From Tubiluchus corallicola (Eukaryota; Priapulida; Priapulimorpha; Priapulimorphida; Tubiluchidae), in assembly GCA_030141605.1 (NCBI GenBank), contig JAQGDQ010000019.1, forward strand, positions 186,001-250,000: 64,000 bases of DNA, in the 5' to 3' direction. The position numbers and the translations under genes were made by a program. Each line of letters opens with the position of its first letter. The stretch's first letter is position 1. The notes under the pieces are model-generated. The model had not been told where the DNA came from. It did no database searches and was given only the letters and a program-made list of their open reading frames with translations. This document shows positions 39,896-53,321 of the stretch, piece by piece.

Positions 39896-41024
39896 CTCTG
39901 ACTAGCTGCTTGGTGTAGGTTCATTGTAATGACGAGGCAAACTGCTTAAGATCTCGCCATTTGCATGAGCAAACAATCTACCAGTTGTAGATATCCATGC
40001 CTCGTAGCTCTTTTCAAACTTGCATTCTGTGACGTTTTTCATTGACAATATAGGCGAAAGATATCTTTGACCAACTGAATGAACTACCAACAAACCAACC
40101 ATCTATTTGACCGTATGACCGACCGACCGACCGACTGAACACTCAACAGAACCAATTAACTAGTTATCTGTAATTCAACTGTACTGTTACAGTTGTGCTA
40201 TCTGAAGTTCATTACTATAGCTGTTTGTGCTTTCAGTTATGCTATGAGATCCTCAATACTTTATGTTTGTAGCCTTAGCGATTGAGTAATATTATTATCA
40301 AATAACATTGATAAAGCAAATTAGAAAGGAGAATAAAAAAGAAAAACGTTTGAGCTCTGTATGTGAAGGTTTGAGCTCTGTAAGTGAAGCCCTGCAGCTA
40401 CAGTGAGCAGCAGTTTTCAAAATATATGAAGTTGACCTAAATTGCCTTTCTTAAGTACATCGTATTGAAGCATAACACCCTAAAGTGGTTCAGATTCAAT
40501 AGAAGTTAATTTTGCTTTATTGTTGTACGATCAAGCACCGGTATAATTATTAATCAATGCTTTAAATCATTATGTGTGGCAAATACCCGACCTCTGCGTC
40601 TACTATTATTCTCAGTCCAGGCAATGCATTGGCGACAGGTTTCATAATACATGAGGTAGAAACCTTCATGCATGCATCTGTCCGTCCAACCATCAGTCCG
40701 TTTGTTCGTCCTAAGGGCTGTATATGCTCAGAGAATAAAGAACTGGTTCAGTGTGTAAAACAATGGAATTGTTGTGCATCACCTTTTCTGTGAGAATTCT
40801 TTTACTAAAATACAATTCATGTTTTTCACAGCGAGGCATTAAGAACGTCACGCCCATTGAACAAAGAAGAGATAGTAGCTTTACTAAGGTAGAGGATGCA
40901 GCAGAAGTCAAAGCAATGATTGTGCCAGTACTCTTATATAAAATTCTGTCCTATGTTGGGTAGCATTAGAGGTGAATTCGCCAAGCAGGCATCGTTACCC
41001 TCTGGCGGATGTAATTTTACATCC

Positions 41025-41160
41025 AGCATCTTTCAAATGACCAGATAACTAAAGCCTAACAAGCAAGACCTGTTGATAACATTATGCACATCTAGTACCT
41101 TTCAAAAAACAAATAATCAAAACTTAACAAGCAAGACCTGTTGAGAAGATTATAACATGT
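41025..41160. repeat. Diverged tandem duplication, 68-bp period
   Basis: TAACAAGCAAGACCTGTTGA occurs at 41057 and 41125, with flanking similarity (CATCTTTCAAA against TACCTTTCAAA). It is two copies of an old 68-bp duplication. Confidence 0.7.
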
Positions 41161-42013
41161 TGGCGAGAAACTGACAACTTACGTAAGCAACACACTATTT
41201 CTTAATGCAAGGGGATACAAAAGGAGACTCATACAAAAAATTTTCCCCAGGAAAGCGGATTTGAAATTGCACAATCACCAACGTTTTTCCAACACATCAC
41301 TAGATGAAATATTTCTCTATAGTTAGAACGTTCATGTACAATTTATGATACATAAGTGGCTAATAAAGAAAACATCTTTTATTCAAAGAGAATAATGCTT
41401 AGTTTAAAAAACCCGGTGCTTCTTATAGAACAACTGTTATACAGTTTCATAGTGACATAAGGTGGCTAACTTGGTTATTTAAACTGCATACTTCTACGGC
41501 TTACCCAATGGCTCCCTCAATTTAGGCAGTTCAAGCACAGTTTAATTACGCTTTGAAATTAAATGCCATAATTATACGCCAACTATAACTAATTTGCAAA
41601 TTTCGCAGCTAAACGTGCAAGAAAAATATTGGAAATCATGTAAGATTTCACACTTTCTGGTTGCCAACTTTTATTTTCTTGTTTAGCTCCAGCATATTTG
41701 GAACGTGAAATTATGTCATACTTTTGTGCTAAACCCAGATACATTCAATCATTTGTAGTATGTTTGTAAAAGTGATTTTTTGCTGTTTATTAAAATGAAA
41801 AGACTATAGAAGAATTTTTTTGGATAAGGCATTCTTGGATAAGGTAAAGAACTGATTGTTTGTGTCACGATTCTTTATGGAATGAAGAAAGACTTAGTGT
41901 TTTTGCTGTCACAATTCTTTCTTTAAAAGATTCGTGAAGTTTATTACGGTTTTAGAACTGGACTGATTTACTGTTAAATTTATAATATCGTATGGTCTTG
42001 GGAAATTATTGAA
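41161..42013 (+). other. Upstream region of the calcium-sensor gene
   Basis: AT-rich, with small local duplications (TTGGATAAGG twice near 41820-41842; TGTCACRATTCTT twice near 41865-41920). No clear TATA box or initiator was fixed. TTTATAATATC at about 41978 is only weakly TATA-like. Confidence 0.4.
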
Positions 42014-42589
42014 ATGGGACTCAGTAAAAGTAAGCATCTGACAAAGGAAGACTTGTACTTTCTGCGAACTCATACAAACTTCAGTGTTCTCGAGTTACAG
42101 CAATGGCACAAAGACTTCTACCAGGAATGTCCGAATGGAAAAATGACGAGAAAGAAGTTCGTAGAAATACACGAACTTTTGATTCCGTCAGCCAGTTCGC
42201 GCGAATTTTGTGATCACGTGTTTCGATCGTTCGATCAAGATAACTCGGGATACATTGATTTTAGAGAATTCATGTTGGCTCTCCACGTGACGTCAGCAGG
42301 TGCTCCAGAACAAAAGTTAAGGTGGGCGTTTAGGCTCTATGACATTGACGACAGTAAAACAATAGAAGTGGAAGAAATCACTAAAATAATACAAGCTATT
42401 TATGACATGTTGCACGCGCAAGGTCAAGAACCGGCCATGGCAAGAGCTACTAAATTAATGGATAAAATGGATGAGGACAAGGACGGGAAGTTGACAGAAG
42501 AGGAATTTTTGCATGGTTGCATGGCTGACGAAGGCTTACGCAATCTCTTGGCGCTGAACAAAACAGATATTCACAGACAGCCCACCTAG
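42014..42589 (+). CDS. Neuronal calcium sensor family EF-hand protein (visinin/recoverin/hippocalcin-like), intronless
   Basis: A complete 191-residue ORF begins at an ATG in good context (GAAATGG) and ends with TAG. The length and layout match neuronal calcium sensor proteins, which are about 190 residues. The N-terminus MGLSKSK fits an N-myristoylation signal (G2, S6), so a calcium-myristoyl switch and membrane association are expected from family knowledge. EF1 is disabled by the usual family CPNG substitution (C39-G42). EF2 (D74-E85) and EF4 (D153-E164) have canonical loops. EF3 (D110-E121) keeps its acidic ligands but has lysine at loop position 6 (K115) instead of the usual glycine, which may weaken calcium binding. 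The whole protein is encoded without an intron, suggesting a retrocopy or intron loss. If retrocopied, the intact frame argues for function. Two AATAAA signals follow the stop. The exact subfamily (recoverin, neurocalcin, VILIP) cannot be settled by eye. Confidence 0.95.
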   Translation: MGLSKSKHLTKEDLYFLRTHTNFSVLELQQWHKDFYQECPNGKMTRKKFVEIHELLIPSASSREFCDHVFRSFDQDNSGYIDFREFMLALHVTSAGAPEQKLRWAFRLYDIDDSKTIEVEEITKIIQAIYDMLHAQGQEPAMARATKLMDKMDEDKDGKLTEEEFLHGCMADEGLRNLLALNKTDIHRQPT

Positions 42590-42647
42590 TTTCAAAGAAA
42601 GCGCAGTCCTGAAAACTCGATTGGATTAGGCACAGCTTGCTACTTAA

Positions 42648-42664
42648 AATAAAATTTTAATAAA
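42648..42664 (+). promoter_or_regulatory. Two polyadenylation signals after the calcium-sensor gene
   Basis: AATAAA occurs at 42648-42653 and again at 42659-42664, 59 to 75 bases after the TAG stop. They imply a very short 3' UTR. No poly(A) tract or flanking direct repeat that would prove retroposition was seen. Confidence 0.6.
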
Positions 42665-44771
42665 CTTTGTGTTGCGCTTATACATTGGGGAATATCTAAT
42701 TCAATGACTGGAACCTTAACAGTTTTCGATTTAGAATTTTGGATACAATTTTGGCAACCATTTTGATAATGAAGAGCTGGCCGCGGCTTCAGAAGCTTGA
42801 AAAACTATGTTACTGACATTAGCAGACTCATAAAAATTGAAAGGATTGACAATCAAACTAATTTTTACGAAATGTTTTTGTGCTGTCCAATACATGCAGT
42901 TGTGATGACTCAATTTGATGCGGAAATTATCTTGTAAAATATTAATAAAGGTTTCAAGTTTTACCAATTATTACAAATCTTAAAAGTCAAATTACTGTTG
43001 TTAATTTATTTATTAAAACGAGGATTCCTAACACTAACTTTCCCAGCTATAGTGTCTTCCTCTGTGTTACTCTAGAATATTTATTGACATTCACTGCAAA
43101 ACTATTTATACGTGTCAAACACTGTGTGGGCGCAGATGCAGAGCCTTTTGTGTTCTTCGTTTATATAATGGCTTTCCATTTGTTTTAAATCTTGCTGTAA
43201 TTAATAACTCTATAATTGTGCCGTAAACTACCCATGTTTTTTAAGTAAAAACTTCGTTTATCTAGTACAGTTTCCTCTTTTGTTTGTTTCCCTTGCCGTC
43301 TTAATAACATTTTTACACAGACCTTCATGGTCGCACTGATAAGATGGAAATGTCCTCAAATAAAAATGTCCAACATTACGACAATGATATCCAGAACGTC
43401 ATTATATCACATGTAGTATATTATATTTGAGTGCAATTGTCCAAGCGGTAAGACTCCTAGGTACATCAGACAATTTGAGGCCGGTGGCCTATACGCGAGC
43501 CTGCCAAGCGTATGAGCAGAAATAAATATTAATAGAAAATGTCAGTAAATCAATTGAAATGCGTCAGCAAGTACATAGGTAAAGTTTCAGTATAGTTTAA
43601 CTTTCATATTCTGAATTTACGTTTAAGTTAAAAATACACAACGCAGTTGATTGTTGCACGCGAAAAGATCGCGAGTTGCGTCTAAAAGTAGGATTCTACG
43701 TGATTCGTTAAGTGTAGTGAGTGTACAACAGTTTGTATTTGAACACATGAAAGTGTATGCATGTGTACGCAATCCGCGTGATCCGTATTCATTCTCTATT
43801 GTCCCAAAAACCCGTCATGCGGACGGGAAGCTGTCTAGGTGATTTAGCAAGTTTCAGGTGACCATTTTCGCGGGTTGCCCTCCTGGTCAGGTGATTTTTG
43901 TTACTTCAGGGCACTTCACACAATAATATTTTTCCCGTTTGAGTTTTTGAGAGGTGTAAGGGATGTATAATTATGGTGGTGATACGCGCCATATTGTTTT
44001 TCCTCTGCAAAATGTTATGCACCCAAAATCTCTGCTTCCTTTTCCGTGCAGTCGTATAATAATAAGCTAACCCCACCGCTGTACTTATTTCTAGATCACT
44101 GGCGCACCATTGTTTCTGAAAGTTATTACTTCCAATTTTCACGAACAGCAACAAAAAGGCCAGAAGGGGCGCCTTGAACTTTGTAACACAAATAGCGTTA
44201 CAAACGCAGTATCACGCATCACGGATTACCCCTCTGCGCATTACGCCCATGGAATTGTTTAATGAACTAAATATTAAAGTAATCGACGCAAGCCTTATTT
44301 CCTACCACTCCACCAACTAAGTCAGCAAATTCTCGCTACATTAATTACAAACTAATCAGATTACTTTTTTGTAATTATTTTATAGCCTAGAAAATTCGCT
44401 GGTTATTATAATCTTAATTTGAAGATTATCAACTAATAATAAAATAATCTTCCAGTTGGTAATTATCTAAAACCAAATTTGAGAGAGAAGGAAGTGCATG
44501 AACGCGGGTACTGACCTTGAGCTTTTAGCAAAGCATTTTGAGTTAGAAGACACGGCCGCTTTTGATCAAGGTTTTTATATAATTTTAATATGTAGCTTAT
44601 CATCCAATGCAGTATTACTAATGTTAAATTACTCACACTAGAGCTAACTACTAATTAGCCACATTACTTTTATAAGTGAAACATAAGACGAAAATCAGAT
44701 TATATAAAATCGTCATTCAGAAGAATTTTCTTACAGAACATTAATTCGTCACTTACGCTAAAGCTTGCAAT
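42665..44771. other. Non-coding stretch
   Basis: No gene supported. A CpG-containing patch at 43640-43870 has a 63-codon plus frame without a domain. Confidence 0.55.
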
Positions 44772-44784
44772 CCCCCCCCCCCCC
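44772..44784. repeat. Poly-C tract (C13)
   Basis: Thirteen C residues, 26 bp before a degenerate telomere-like array. Confidence 0.95.
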
Positions 44785-44810
44785 ACAAGAATTAGTTCGA
44801 GAAGCGGTAT

Positions 44811-44920
44811 AGGGTTAGGGTTAGGATTAGAGTTGGGGTTAGGGTTAGGGTTGGATTGAGTTAAGATTGGGTGGAGGTTAAGGTTAGGTTATGGGTAAGG
44901 GTTAAAGTTAGGGTTAGGGT
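44811..44920 (+). repeat. Degenerate interstitial telomere-like (TTAGGG) array
   Basis: Starts AGGGTTAGGGTTAGG, degenerates through GATTAGAGTTGGGG and GGATTGAGTTAAGATTGG, then returns to AGTTAGGGTTAGGG. It is consistent with the animal telomere motif but heavily mutated. Confidence 0.85.
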
Positions 44921-46036
44921 ATTTTAATCGTGTGGTGAATTGTGAACTCCTTCTGTCACTTAACTTTTAATCAGCTTGGCATGTGCATGAAGTGTAAAAA
45001 ACGACGAAATCGCGCTTGGCTAACGACTATTCCAGTTCAGTGGAAATTTTTCTTGTCATCTGATGGCCATCTTGCGTGACGTCTAGATTCACGTTCAACT
45101 GACTCAGGTAATGAGGCTAATCAGTGAACCTTAGTAAAACAAGGCAAAATTCAACTGCCATTTGTCAAATTTAGGAAATATAGACAAAATACATCGAGCG
45201 TCGAAACATACAACATAGTATTTCAAACCTGCACGCAAATCGCATAACTATATAGATATATGGTTAATGATTCAGTGGATCATCACCATGAAAGGGCAGC
45301 AGCAGAGGGGGCTTTATCCGGCAGACATTTTAATACCTAGGTCTCCAGTTTTAATAAGGCATTAATAAAAACAAAAAATGAGGAAACAAAAAAACAGAAT
45401 GTGTTTTTGGGTTAGTCAAACGCGAAGTAACTCTATAATGAGATCTGTGTCGCCATGATGTTGCTGTCGTTGTCGTCATCGTTGCTGATCTTCAAATGAT
45501 GTTTTATCAGTGTTTAGTATTGTGATGTCACAAGAGAGTTACTAGTATTCTAAATTTTTACGAAAAAACGAATTCTATAATACAAGTCAACGGCGTTTTA
45601 AATTAAGTATTCAAGAAAGGCCGGATTCCGTGACAACGGTAAATGGTGCTCTAAATGACATATCCAAGCAGTTGGGCAGAAAAACTCAATGAACAACTAA
45701 CTCAATATTTCGAATCCCAGACTGATTCTAGAAAATACGTGGACACTCCTTAAGAAAGTGTCTTTGTTGAATTTTAACTTGCTTCACTACATAACCTAGC
45801 GTTTAAAATCGACAAAGACCCGATATACTTTTATCGTTTTTTGCATTTAACAGTCTATGTTTAAAGGACAGTATTTTCGTATAAGTTACTATGTTAAATA
45901 TAAAAACTTGAGCAAAATTTTCAGAGTAATTCTTCGTCTACGCGTTTGTGGCTGTCGCGGTCACTGTTACTGTCACTACTCTGACTCTATGTCTGTCTCT
46001 GCCGCCGTCCCTCTCAGACTGTGATTGTGACTTCTT

Positions 46037-46172
<136 letters not shown>

Positions 46173-47024
46173 CTTTCGCACTCACCCACTCATTCACTCA
46201 CAATGTTAATAATCCTTCGAATTACCGTCCTATTGGCAGTGTTGTTACCAATCACGTGTCTTTGAGCATACTAAATGACCATTTATTTCTCATTTATATG
46301 ACCTTTTACTGTGTTTCTTGGAAATAATAACCTTCATGCTGGTGTGTAACATGACATCTGCTCTTCTCGCTCCACTACTGATGTGCTTTCGTTAACCTGC
46401 AAGCATTATCACCGAAGCTATTAACAGAGTTTGAGCGTGCCTAGGTGATGCCACTATAACAGGATTAATAGCATTTAATGTATCTAAGCCCTTTGGTAAG
46501 ATCCACGTTTAATCATGTAGAATAGCTGATATTACGCTGTCTATTATATCATCATATCTCAACAATCTGAAACAAAGTCAAACTTGTTGTAAGAACAAAT
46601 TTGATACTTACAGCCTACTACCAGCAAATTAGTTAACATTTTTTCTAAACATGATGTTCTCAGATTGTAATTGCAGACATTCTTAAACTAATGGATTTAA
46701 GTGGCCAATGACTTTAACGAGGCAAGTGGCCATTCAAAGTAACTCAAAGTGTAGTGGAAAGATGAATACAGGCCCAGCGAAATAGTTTTCTAGTAAGGAA
46801 TTTACTAACAAGGGGAGGTATCTATTAACCTTCTCCTTAACGCAGGCAAGGTTGCGGTTAACAGAAAAATAAAGAATTCCATAAGTAAGAAGCTCGATGG
46901 ATTTACACTTAACCTTTCATATATAGAGATGAGTAGCAAAATGGGTAACTACCAACTAACTGTCGTAGAAACAAAAAAGGGGTTTGTTTTGTGTGCTACA
47001 TAAATGATCTCCTACCCTTGCGCT

Positions 47025-47165
47025 CTCTGTCTCTCTCTCTCTCCCCTCTCTCTCTCTCTCGCTCCCTCTCTCATTCCCTTTTTTGCAGTCCTTCACGTTC
47101 TCTCTCTACCTCTCTCTCTCTCTCTTTCACTCCCTCACTCTCTCTTTCTTTCCCTCTCTATCTTT
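47025..47165. repeat. Impure CT-rich tract
   Basis: CTCTCT stretches mixed with CCCTCTC and CTCACTC words. The frames of up to 147 codons that cross it are inflated by low stop frequency. Confidence 0.85.
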
Positions 47166-49519
47166 CCCGCTTTGACTTGTTCATATTGCTACTTGTTATG
47201 CAAAGGGACACATCTTGCTGCGTCTGCTCACATTTTCTATATCAGCTCACATTACCACAATGCCACTTGCCACACATACCCGCCTTACTCGAAATACTCA
47301 CATTGTCATGTCTGTTCTCACTTTACTGCAACATTAGCTCACATAGTTGTCACTGACACAAATGTGGTAGTTTACATAAGCCACTACTCGGACCATCACA
47401 TCATTGCTTATATTGTACACGAAATTACTATGAAGCAATTTTTCTGATGGTCACATTTTTTATTTATCAACTAGGATCATTGCTGCTTATCTGTTGCAGA
47501 CGTCATACTAAACTCTGATAGCCATTTAGGTTTACGAGTATATTGAAAAGCCGATTCTTTGTTTCGGCTTACTTGAGAGCCTGAACTTGAATTACCAGTC
47601 AAAGATAAAATTTCTAACCCCACACTCCATGTTTCATACTCTAAAAATTTACAGTTCATATTCTAAAAATGGAATTCACCTACATCATAATTATTTTAAC
47701 CATTAAAAAGGATTCGTTTTTTTAAAGAACGTTGAATCCAGTTTTTGACGGGTTCATACTCCACTCCACAGTACAGGAAAATCAGTCAATAATCAATTAT
47801 CGAGTTCTAATCAATGATTATTGCATTAATAAGATCCTTCCAAACGTGCAGTACGTCAGACCAACATTCGAAAGGTTTGTTCAAATTTTTCTGCGACTAC
47901 ATTCGCAACCTTTTGTCAAAATTTGAAAAAAAAATCGCGGTACCGTTCTGAGAAAGTCATGAAAAAAATTTCACGCGAATATTTTGCCATACACGTGTAC
48001 CAAGAAAGTACAAGTTCGCTTTGAGAACCTTTAATGCCGCAGCTATAATACTCAAATGGCATCCAAATGTAAATAAGTGTTATAAACAAGTTTGAGCTAT
48101 ATTTATTTTTTATCTCTTCGAGGAGCACCCAAGCACTGAGTTATCCAAACCACGTGCTTTTCTACATATAACCACTAATCTGGAACCTCTGTGGTTCTGA
48201 CTAAATTCACATATATAAACACAGCAACATTGATTACAGAAGTTCCGAATGGATAGCAAGGCCTTTTATTCCCCAGGCTTCTGATTTGAATTATTTATGA
48301 ACTGGGAGGTGAAATTCCCACTAACGCTACTTTGCAGAGTTGGCAGTGAGGTAACCTTCATTTGGCCTTACTTGTCGTGGTAATAATGTGTCAGCCGCTA
48401 CTGTGTCCTCGTGGCCCGCACGGAAAGGAAGCGGGGCGTGTTGGACTAGAGCCGTTATCACTGAAGTCGCTGTGTTGGTCTACTTACTTCAATGGACACG
48501 AATATTGAATATGTGTTTTTAAGCATACGACTAATTATTAATGTTCTAAAGCGCAACGCTGTAATAAATACCTCCTCTTTTTTATAATTTATACTTATCA
48601 TTTGATTTGGCCACGTATCAATTACGATTACAACGTGTTGCATTAAGAATTACTGGTACATTAGGAAGATAATAATAATTATTCCGGTATGCACATACCG
48701 TTAGTAACTACCCTTAATGACGTTACAATTGCGCTTAAATCGGGCCATCATTCGCTTCACATATCTGTATGGTCTTGATGATTATTAATAACTTGGTAAT
48801 CATCTTGCACGAATTTCTGTTGTACAGCAAACACATAAAACTGAGAAGTAGCTAGAGTTACAATACATACTAACCTAAAAGTTTTAAAAACGTTTACAAT
48901 GAGTTTTTAGTAAAACTGTGAAACATTAAAATTGACTTAGAATTAAGTTATATCTCGCAAGCAATTTAAATAAATGATTTTTAAAAAAAATTAAGAAACG
49001 TGAAGACGTTTCCGACAGTATATGTCTCGCAGGTTGGGTGCAATCTGGGAGAACACTCTTGATCCGATTTTAAGCACTACAAGTAAATGAGCTGGTCGGT
49101 TTATTTGCCCAGCAGGTATAAAAATGACATTTTCTCTCTCTTAGGACTTTACAAATGACGTTGTCTGACTGTGTTAACCAAATGTTTACAACATTGCAAT
49201 ATACCTGGTCACTTCGCAGCAGCAACAGAGTGAGATCAGTATGTGTGCTAACCCTTTTCACATAATATCAGTGGTTGATATGGTTAAAACATCGACTATT
49301 TGTCCGCGAAGACAGCTTCACCTACCCATAGAATTGATTGCTTAGTACAGCAGTTATACCTGCACGAACAGCAACGTTGTGAATTCTAGTCTACTCTACA
49401 TTTGCAGTGGATTAGATAAAATGGAGTAGATCAAATAAAAATGCATTGCGAGTTTAGTAAAGTTATCACAAGTATCGTAATTCGGATTCACATTATCGTG
49501 GAAGTTAGGTAATACGAAC
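47166..49519. other. Non-coding stretch
   Basis: Nothing supported. There is a GC-rich island at about 48395-48470 without an open frame or RNA fold that I could support. Confidence 0.5.
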
Positions 49520-49700
49520 ACTCGAATAACCAACTGTCTAATCAATCAGTCAAGCAATAAACAACCAACTAACCAAACCAACAAAATATAAGCAATCAAA
49601 TAGTCAGTTCAGGGTTACTAGTTAACCAGTCAATTAGCTAAGCTAACTAATCAAATAGCTAGAACTAACCAGCCGAAGTTGGTGAATTAATCAACTAATC
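49520..49700. repeat. Second degenerate AACTAACC-type array
   Basis: Words such as CCAACTAACCAAACCAAC, TTAACCAGTCAATTAGC and AACTAATCAAATAG resemble the tract at 39780-39895, with no clean period. Confidence 0.55.
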
Positions 49701-52700
49701 TGTTCCAAAAACTAACTGTTCAATCATCGTCTACTAAGCACTCGCCGAGAGGGTACTAATCAGCCAATTATAGCTTCCACTAACTGATTCCATAAAATAA
49801 TTCAATTATATAGCAAAACCAGACAGACTTGGCGGGCTATTCAATTATCATTACAACACGATTCATTTTTAAAAGCTATGCGAAAAACACGTGGAACTGT
49901 AGAGGAGAAAAATTATTATACCCCATGAATAAGCTACAGATTAATTGCAGAATCAAGAAGCAGCGGTTCAAAGAGACAGCATGCTCAAATATTTCAAGTT
50001 AATTACTATCAGAATCGAAATCGCGTCTTATGAGTTTACGGGACTTTGACAAAAGGCATTATTAATCAGTACAACCCCGATCAACAACCCGGCTCGCTTA
50101 GTCACTTATGGTACTTTTAACTTCTAACGAGGCCCAACAGGTCATTTATTTTTCCCACTATTTGATCGAAATCGTTAGATGCTATTACTGGATTTCGAAT
50201 GACGTATTCGCGGTGTTTATAATGTCTCTTTGATGAAGAACTCGCCAATCATAACAACATTATCAGCAAAGCATTTCATATTTAACCAGTTATTAAAGCA
50301 GACAGATCGACCCACATCAGTAGTTGCACATGAACGTCTGTATATCTTTAGTATTACTCTGGAGGGTAATACATACATCTTATAATATAATATAATAATG
50401 TGTGTCTTATGATAATTTAATTAAGAATTCGTCATTAATTTCTAATCAATAAAAGCACGAGCATTACTTTTCGGTTTATTAGACTAACAAAGGCAATAAT
50501 GATGGGTACAAGTAATTAAGTAAATTAAGTCCTATTGGCATTTGTGTGTTTAATTTATCATCTCTAAAAGCAAGTTTTGTATATAGGCCTACGTTGCAAC
50601 GACTTTAATGACGATAGACCAATGAATTTTATGTTTGACGATCAAGAAAAACAATTTAAACAAGGACAGAAATCAGATTTAATAACTTATCAGTTATCAC
50701 ACATTTGGCGTTTGTGGGGTATTAAGTTTTCACATTTCGCGTCATTTATAAAATTTGCTCTATTATTTGAAAAGGCTTATCATCTAATGTCTAAAGAGTT
50801 AACAGCAGCTGTAATCTGTTGGGAATTAGCAAACGACAATAATTCATTAATTAGCATAATGTGAGACTTTTACAATCTATCATTACAGCATTTGCGATTC
50901 AGCAAATTTAAAAAGGTAATTTCGCAAAAAGTTTGTTAAACCATATTTGAATACCATGGATTACGAACACAGCTTTGTTTTAAATTGCATGAATTGTAAT
51001 TGATCATCTATATATTACTTTGTTGCGAGGTGTGTTTAATTTATCACACTATCTAGATACTAAATAAATAAATTTTACGATTTTTGCTACATCGTTATAA
51101 CTCTTCAAAAATAACTCGCGTAACAGGTCAACATTTTCTGTAGGCCTAATTAAATAGACTAAATCACAACGCAAGAGCATTACAATAGTTACTTGACCAG
51201 CTTCCGCACTATTGCTTGCCGACTATAGTGATTAAGTGTACTTGACATTTAATTTGGATAGAGATTTATTTATCACAAAAGTTCTCAGAGAAGATTCATG
51301 AGGATGAATGGTCGATTTCCACTTCAGAAAATCGGTCTGTGCCCATTTATTCATTTTATTTTTTAATCTAAACGCGAAGTCTATAGAAACATATACACAA
51401 GAAGATATACACAAATTAAACTAAAATAATCAAGTGATATGAAAATAAAAATATAAAGTACTAAAAAATTGTATTCGTAAAAAACTAATTAAACGATGTT
51501 AAAATTGTTCAGGCATAAAAATTTACACAAGGATGTATATAAGCAAGCAATTTATACATATCTAGTAAATAGTAATGATTCTATATTATGTCGGATTGAT
51601 GAGTTCATGTTTTCATCACTGTACACAATTTGTTTGACAATACAATTGTTATTGTTTACAAATCTAAATCTAAAACCACAAAATCATATGTTTACATACA
51701 GGTAGAGTTAGGAATTCACGTTGCATAGTGTTGGGTGTCCGTGCCATATACTTCTTGATTCTTTTAGACAAAGAATCCTGTGGTAAAGTTTGCCACAAAT
51801 GTAAATGCTGGAATGGAACAGAATACTGGAAATTTAATTTTCACCTAGGTGCATATAAAAACATAAAATTTTAATGTTAATTCTATTATGGCGTATGATT
51901 CAGCTGGAACAACGGGTTTAACATAAAATTGCCAATGGCACGATTAAGCTTATTGTTGGGATTCAATTTGCTGTTGTAAAAACGACGACGGGAAATTTAC
52001 AAAATAAAACCCCATACAAAAGTTAATGTGTGAACTTGTGATTCACGTATTGTCGCACATGCACAGGCTACTTTTTATTAAAGGTTAACTTTATTTTTTA
52101 TAAGTCTTTTAACGACTTATAAAGTTTTTGTTTGGCAGATGTTTGTTTGGACGCAACCTTCGTTCGATACATTCACTAAATTTTCTAGTGTTCTCGCAGA
52201 TTGTTAGAGATTGTGCAGTGAGTGCGTAAAACGCTGTGCTTGGCCGACCTCCGATATGGGAGTGCTAATGTGAGGTGGTAGAAATCTCTCGCAAATTAAC
52301 AAAGGACTATTAGCATTGCCAGATTTGGCATTCATGGTCAATATCTAATTAATAATATCATTAAATGCCACCTAATTTTAAGAAGATGACACTCACTGAT
52401 TATGACTTATTTGGACAGTAATTGCGTAAACATGTTTCCGAATAAGAATTTTTGGAAGTCTCCATAAATATTATCGTATTCACATACCTGCATAGGCCGT
52501 TTAAATATTAATATCCAGTGCCAGCATCAATACACCTAGGCAGCTTACAAAGCAGTAAACCTATTTAAATGGTACAAACCAGTAAGGTGGATTAATAATC
52601 ACTAGGCTTATACAATGTCTTCACATCAACACACGTGCGCCGCAACGTAAATAAATATTGTTATCATTTTCAAAACAAGCATCTCTAGGAAGCTGCGCAG

Positions 52701-52943
52701 AGTGGCTGATCCCATTGCTAAAAGCTTCACGCAGGTCGATTAGCAGTTGCTTTTCACTTCACAGCGGGGAAGCTATTTCCAGTGTGATGCTTGTGGTATT
52801 CACCTACTAGTCAAGGTTTCTCTTCCTGACAGTAACATTCATTGACAGGTTGTACAAGATTAGCTGCATTAGTGGTTAAACATGAATGACTGCAAAGGAA
52901 GAAAGATGAGGGAGAGAAAGCTGGAAAAGGGAAGGAAGTTTGA
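49701..52943. other. Non-coding stretch
   Basis: AT-rich. No coding or mobile feature seen. Confidence 0.55.
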
Positions 52944-52975
52944 CAGAGTGGGGAGAGAGAGAGAGAGAGAGGAGA
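52944..52975. repeat. Short GA-rich tract
   Basis: GAGAGAGAGAGAGA in a longer purine-rich stretch (52890-52980). Confidence 0.8.
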
Positions 52976-53214
52976 GAAATACATGATTTTTGCATACATT
53001 TCTTGCTCCCACACTTTATTTAATAAAACAATTATTCATTTTATTGAATAAATAAATAAGTAAATAAAAAATTGTCGTTGCGGAACTTTCTACATTTAAG
53101 GCGACATAATTACTTTGCACTGTGTGCTCGCTCTGTAACAGTCTACTACAAAATAAGAAAATAATGATGCGAAAAAACAAATTATTAAATTCTTATAATT
53201 AGAATAATCGGCTG

Positions 53215-53321
53215 CGCGGTAAAAATGCACAGGTAAAATAGTACACGAAATAATGGTACGGCAAAAATGACATAGAAAAATATGGCACAAATGTGAAAAT
53301 AGGAAAAAATGGTACACTTAT
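53215..53321 (+). repeat. Short-unit array 4 (14-15-bp units)
   Basis: Units include CGGTAAAAATGCAC, AGGTAAAATAGTACAC, GGCAAAAATGACAT, AGAAAAATATGGCAC and AGGAAAAAATGGTAC, then ACTTATAAAAT and the repeat body. The last units align base by base with array 2. Confidence 0.7.

Noticed and set aside
40831-40889. Plus-strand segment between TTTTTCACAG and AG|GTAGAG (EALRTSRPLNKEEIVALL)
   Set aside because: The splice signals fit, but two frames are open, it is only 59 bp, and no neighbouring exon joins it.
43430-43510. tRNA/SINE-like segment (CCAAGCGGTAAGACTCC)
   Set aside because: Resembles a D-arm by eye but has no matching acceptor stem or T-arm.
46991-47447. 121- and 147-codon ORFs
   Set aside because: Inflated by the CT-rich tract, which lacks stop codons.
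48395-48470. GC-rich island suggestive of an RNA gene
   Set aside because: No conserved RNA motif or stable fold could be supported by reading.
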